This document shows, in pieces, positions 62,501 to 64,000 of a stretch of 64,000 bases of DNA. The notes beneath the pieces were generated by a model. That model was not told the DNA's origin, ran no database searches, and saw only the letters and a list, made by a program, of their open reading frames with translations. The position numbers and the translations under genes are program-made. The DNA comes from Ulva prolifera. Taxonomy: Eukaryota > Chlorophyta > Ulvophyceae > Ulvales > Ulvaceae. How positions within the stretch are numbered: the stretch's first letter is position 1; the number at the start of each line of letters is the position of its first letter. Location of the stretch: assembly GCA_023078555.1 (NCBI GenBank), contig CM041198.1, forward strand, positions 8,541,836-8,605,835, written 5' to 3'.

Positions 62501-64000
62501 ACAAGGACCGAGGCCAGCCGTGGCGCTTACAGTAGCGGCGGGGCCGCACTGGGTGTTGGTCCATGTGGACACGCCCATGGTGCCGAGGGAGGTGACGTGA
62601 TGGTCTTCCACGCCCCCGCCCTCCGGCAGCGTGCAGTAGTACGCCGCGCCCCACATCGCCTGCGCCATCGCCTCGGCCATGCGCACCGTCAGGTCCGGGT
62701 CGTCTGGGGGTTCCGCAGCGGCGGGGTCGAGGCGCGCGAGGGCACCCTTGAGGATCTCGATCGCATGCACAAACAGCATCGGCGCCTCGCCACGGTCCTT
62801 CACCGCATGCATGACGTCCTCGTCGAGCACGAGCGTTGCGAGGGCGCTCGCCATGCAGAAGCGCACGCGCACCGCACCCGGGCCCTCCGCCTCGAGAAGC
62901 GTTACCAGCGTCTTCAGCTGACCCTGCACGTGGAGCTGGTGTTGCCTGGTCAGCTTTGGCCGCAACCATGCAGTGCCGCCGTGGAGGCTGAGGTGGTTCT
63001 GTGCACCCAATCGCCCAAAACTAGCCGAATCGTCACTGACCCAGGGCAGGCACGCCAAGCGTTCCATACGGTTGCAACTGGTACGTTTGTCGAGAAAGTG
63101 GACACGTGAACGCTTCACAAGCTTACGCTGTGATCTGGTAGCGCAAGCCATGGCAAAATCTGTCCCTGCTACCTCCACCTACCCTCGTCCATGACTATGG
63201 AGACATGAAACGCGAACAGGACTGAGATCGGGACTGCAAGCCCAAGCTACCCCCATCAGATGCTGTGTTCCGAAGATGCAGCCGCAATCGCCGTACCAGT
63301 CCGCGGTAATGCATAAAGGACAGTTCCCAACGAGGCTGGATCGAGTGGTCAGCTGATGAAAGTGCACTGGCCGCACTGAGTCGGACGTTGCAGTGGACGA
63401 TAACCATCATGATGCGAGCTGGCTCGCGGCCAGAGAGGGGTGCTGGGGTGGGCAAGTGCAAGTTCAGAAACTACGGAATGAAGCAGCGCATCCATCCCTG
63501 CTCTGCCGTCCAAACGAGCACTTGAGCAAAAGCAAACCTTTGGGAATGAATGCTTATGGTGAACAGGCTGCAAGAATTGTGTGCACAGAGTGCTTATCAG
63601 CAAGATGCACACATTCTGAATCAGGCAGTCCCGGACGAAAGCATCGCGCTGGACGCTGGCCGCCACTGCCTTTGCTGCCACAATTCGCCTCTCTGCTTGG
63701 AACTCGTCAGGGTATTTGGGAAGGACCGCAGCAGCATGTAGAAGTGTCTCAAGAGATGGCTCCACAGCGAGGTACTGAGCTCTGCAACGAACATCTACCA
63801 GGGAGACTGCCATTGCACCCAGCGCCGCCTTCTGTGCTTGCAATTGCTGATTGCCCTCGGGTGTGTCAGCTTGTGGAGCAGCCTGCATCGGACAGTGTGG
63901 ATGAACGTGACATACACCATTGCCACAAGATGTCACCTGCTCTCCGGCACCTGCTCCCAGCAGCTCCCTGTGACTTAGCACAGCAACGGATCTGCCCAAA
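53551..64000 (-). CDS. Large Armadillo-repeat protein with FLEALVRIA-type C-terminal region (5' end outside window)
   Basis: Minus-strand exons with fitted borders: 64000-63613, 62923-62550, 62292-about 61925, 61696-61448, (60400-61118, borders unsure), 60186-59655, 59199-57718, 57552-57283, 56780-56526, about 56220-55969, 55582-55298, 54965-54639, 54210-53940 and 53759-53551. The first two-thirds are Armadillo-like helices, for example QLKTLVTLLEAEG, VRASAACALSFLACHN, VMAAGFLASLAESVHN and LHYTAAALLNLSTTKLNQLA. The C-terminal third is different: DYFDTPRVLESMFDADW, FFMGLNEFSSLLDDCQIPD, KRSDLDTAFIVC, LLFRWEFLEALVRIAIAKYG and LTFVDFLEALGLIAD, a set I associate with ciliary or cytoskeletal proteins of algae and ciliates, though I cannot name the family. 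It is probably a scaffold. It could be two genes split near 57.7 kb, but the phase-0 joins across that point argue for one. Confidence 0.72.
57616..57652. repeat. Perfect 16-bp inverted repeat with 5-nt loop
   Basis: TCTGTGTTTCTGGTCT at 57616-57631 is the exact reverse complement of AGACCAGAAACACAGA at 57637-57652; the loop is TCTGG. It lies in the 165-nt intron between the 57718 donor and the 57552 acceptor of the ARM-repeat gene, so it occupies nearly a quarter of that intron. Confidence 0.8.

Overview
This window looks like nuclear DNA of a chlorophyte green alga. Most genes are split into many exons with GT-AG introns. Acceptors very often read TGCAG, coding exons are GC-rich and Ala/Pro/Ser-heavy, and introns and spacers are noticeably less GC-rich. 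Several genes have the chlorophyte-type TGTAA poly(A) signal about 70-120 nt after the stop. The gene set fits: a plastid-type DUF3181 protein, a plant-type Ste20/SPAK-like kinase with RFxV motifs, and a four-domain voltage-gated Ca2+ channel (found in algae, lost in land plants). Nothing seen fixes the genus. Exons were placed by eye from splice consensus, codon phase and family similarity. Junctions I could not settle are stated.

Layout: 1-7.2 kb, two tandem ABCG half-transporters (+), the first cut by the window edge. 7.4-8.5 kb, an ABHD17-like serine hydrolase (-). 10.1-11.7 kb, protein phosphatase methylesterase 1 (-), divergent from a DUF3181 gene (+, 12.2-13.1 kb). 13.6-15.6 kb, a Ser/Thr kinase (-), divergent from an 11-kb four-domain cation channel (+, 17.2-28.6 kb). 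29.7-40.3 kb, a SPAK/OSR1-like kinase with a very long low-complexity tail (+). 43.1-43.6 kb, eIF1 (-). 44.6-52.3 kb, a membrane-anchored alpha/beta hydrolase (+) with a small antisense ORF in one intron. 53.6-64 kb, a large Armadillo-repeat protein (-) running off the right edge.

No operon-like logic is expected. Themes are membrane transport (ABCG pair, channel), ion and stress signalling (channel, SPAK-like kinase) and serine hydrolases (ABHD17, PPME1, the membrane hydrolase). The most noteworthy points are the predicted S/E/D/D selectivity filter of the channel, three RFxV docking motifs inside the SPAK-like kinase itself, the nested antisense ORF, the roughly 630-residue insertion in the hydrolase, and two perfect intronic hairpins. 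I saw no transposon, retroelement, CRISPR array, rRNA or tRNA gene that I can support.
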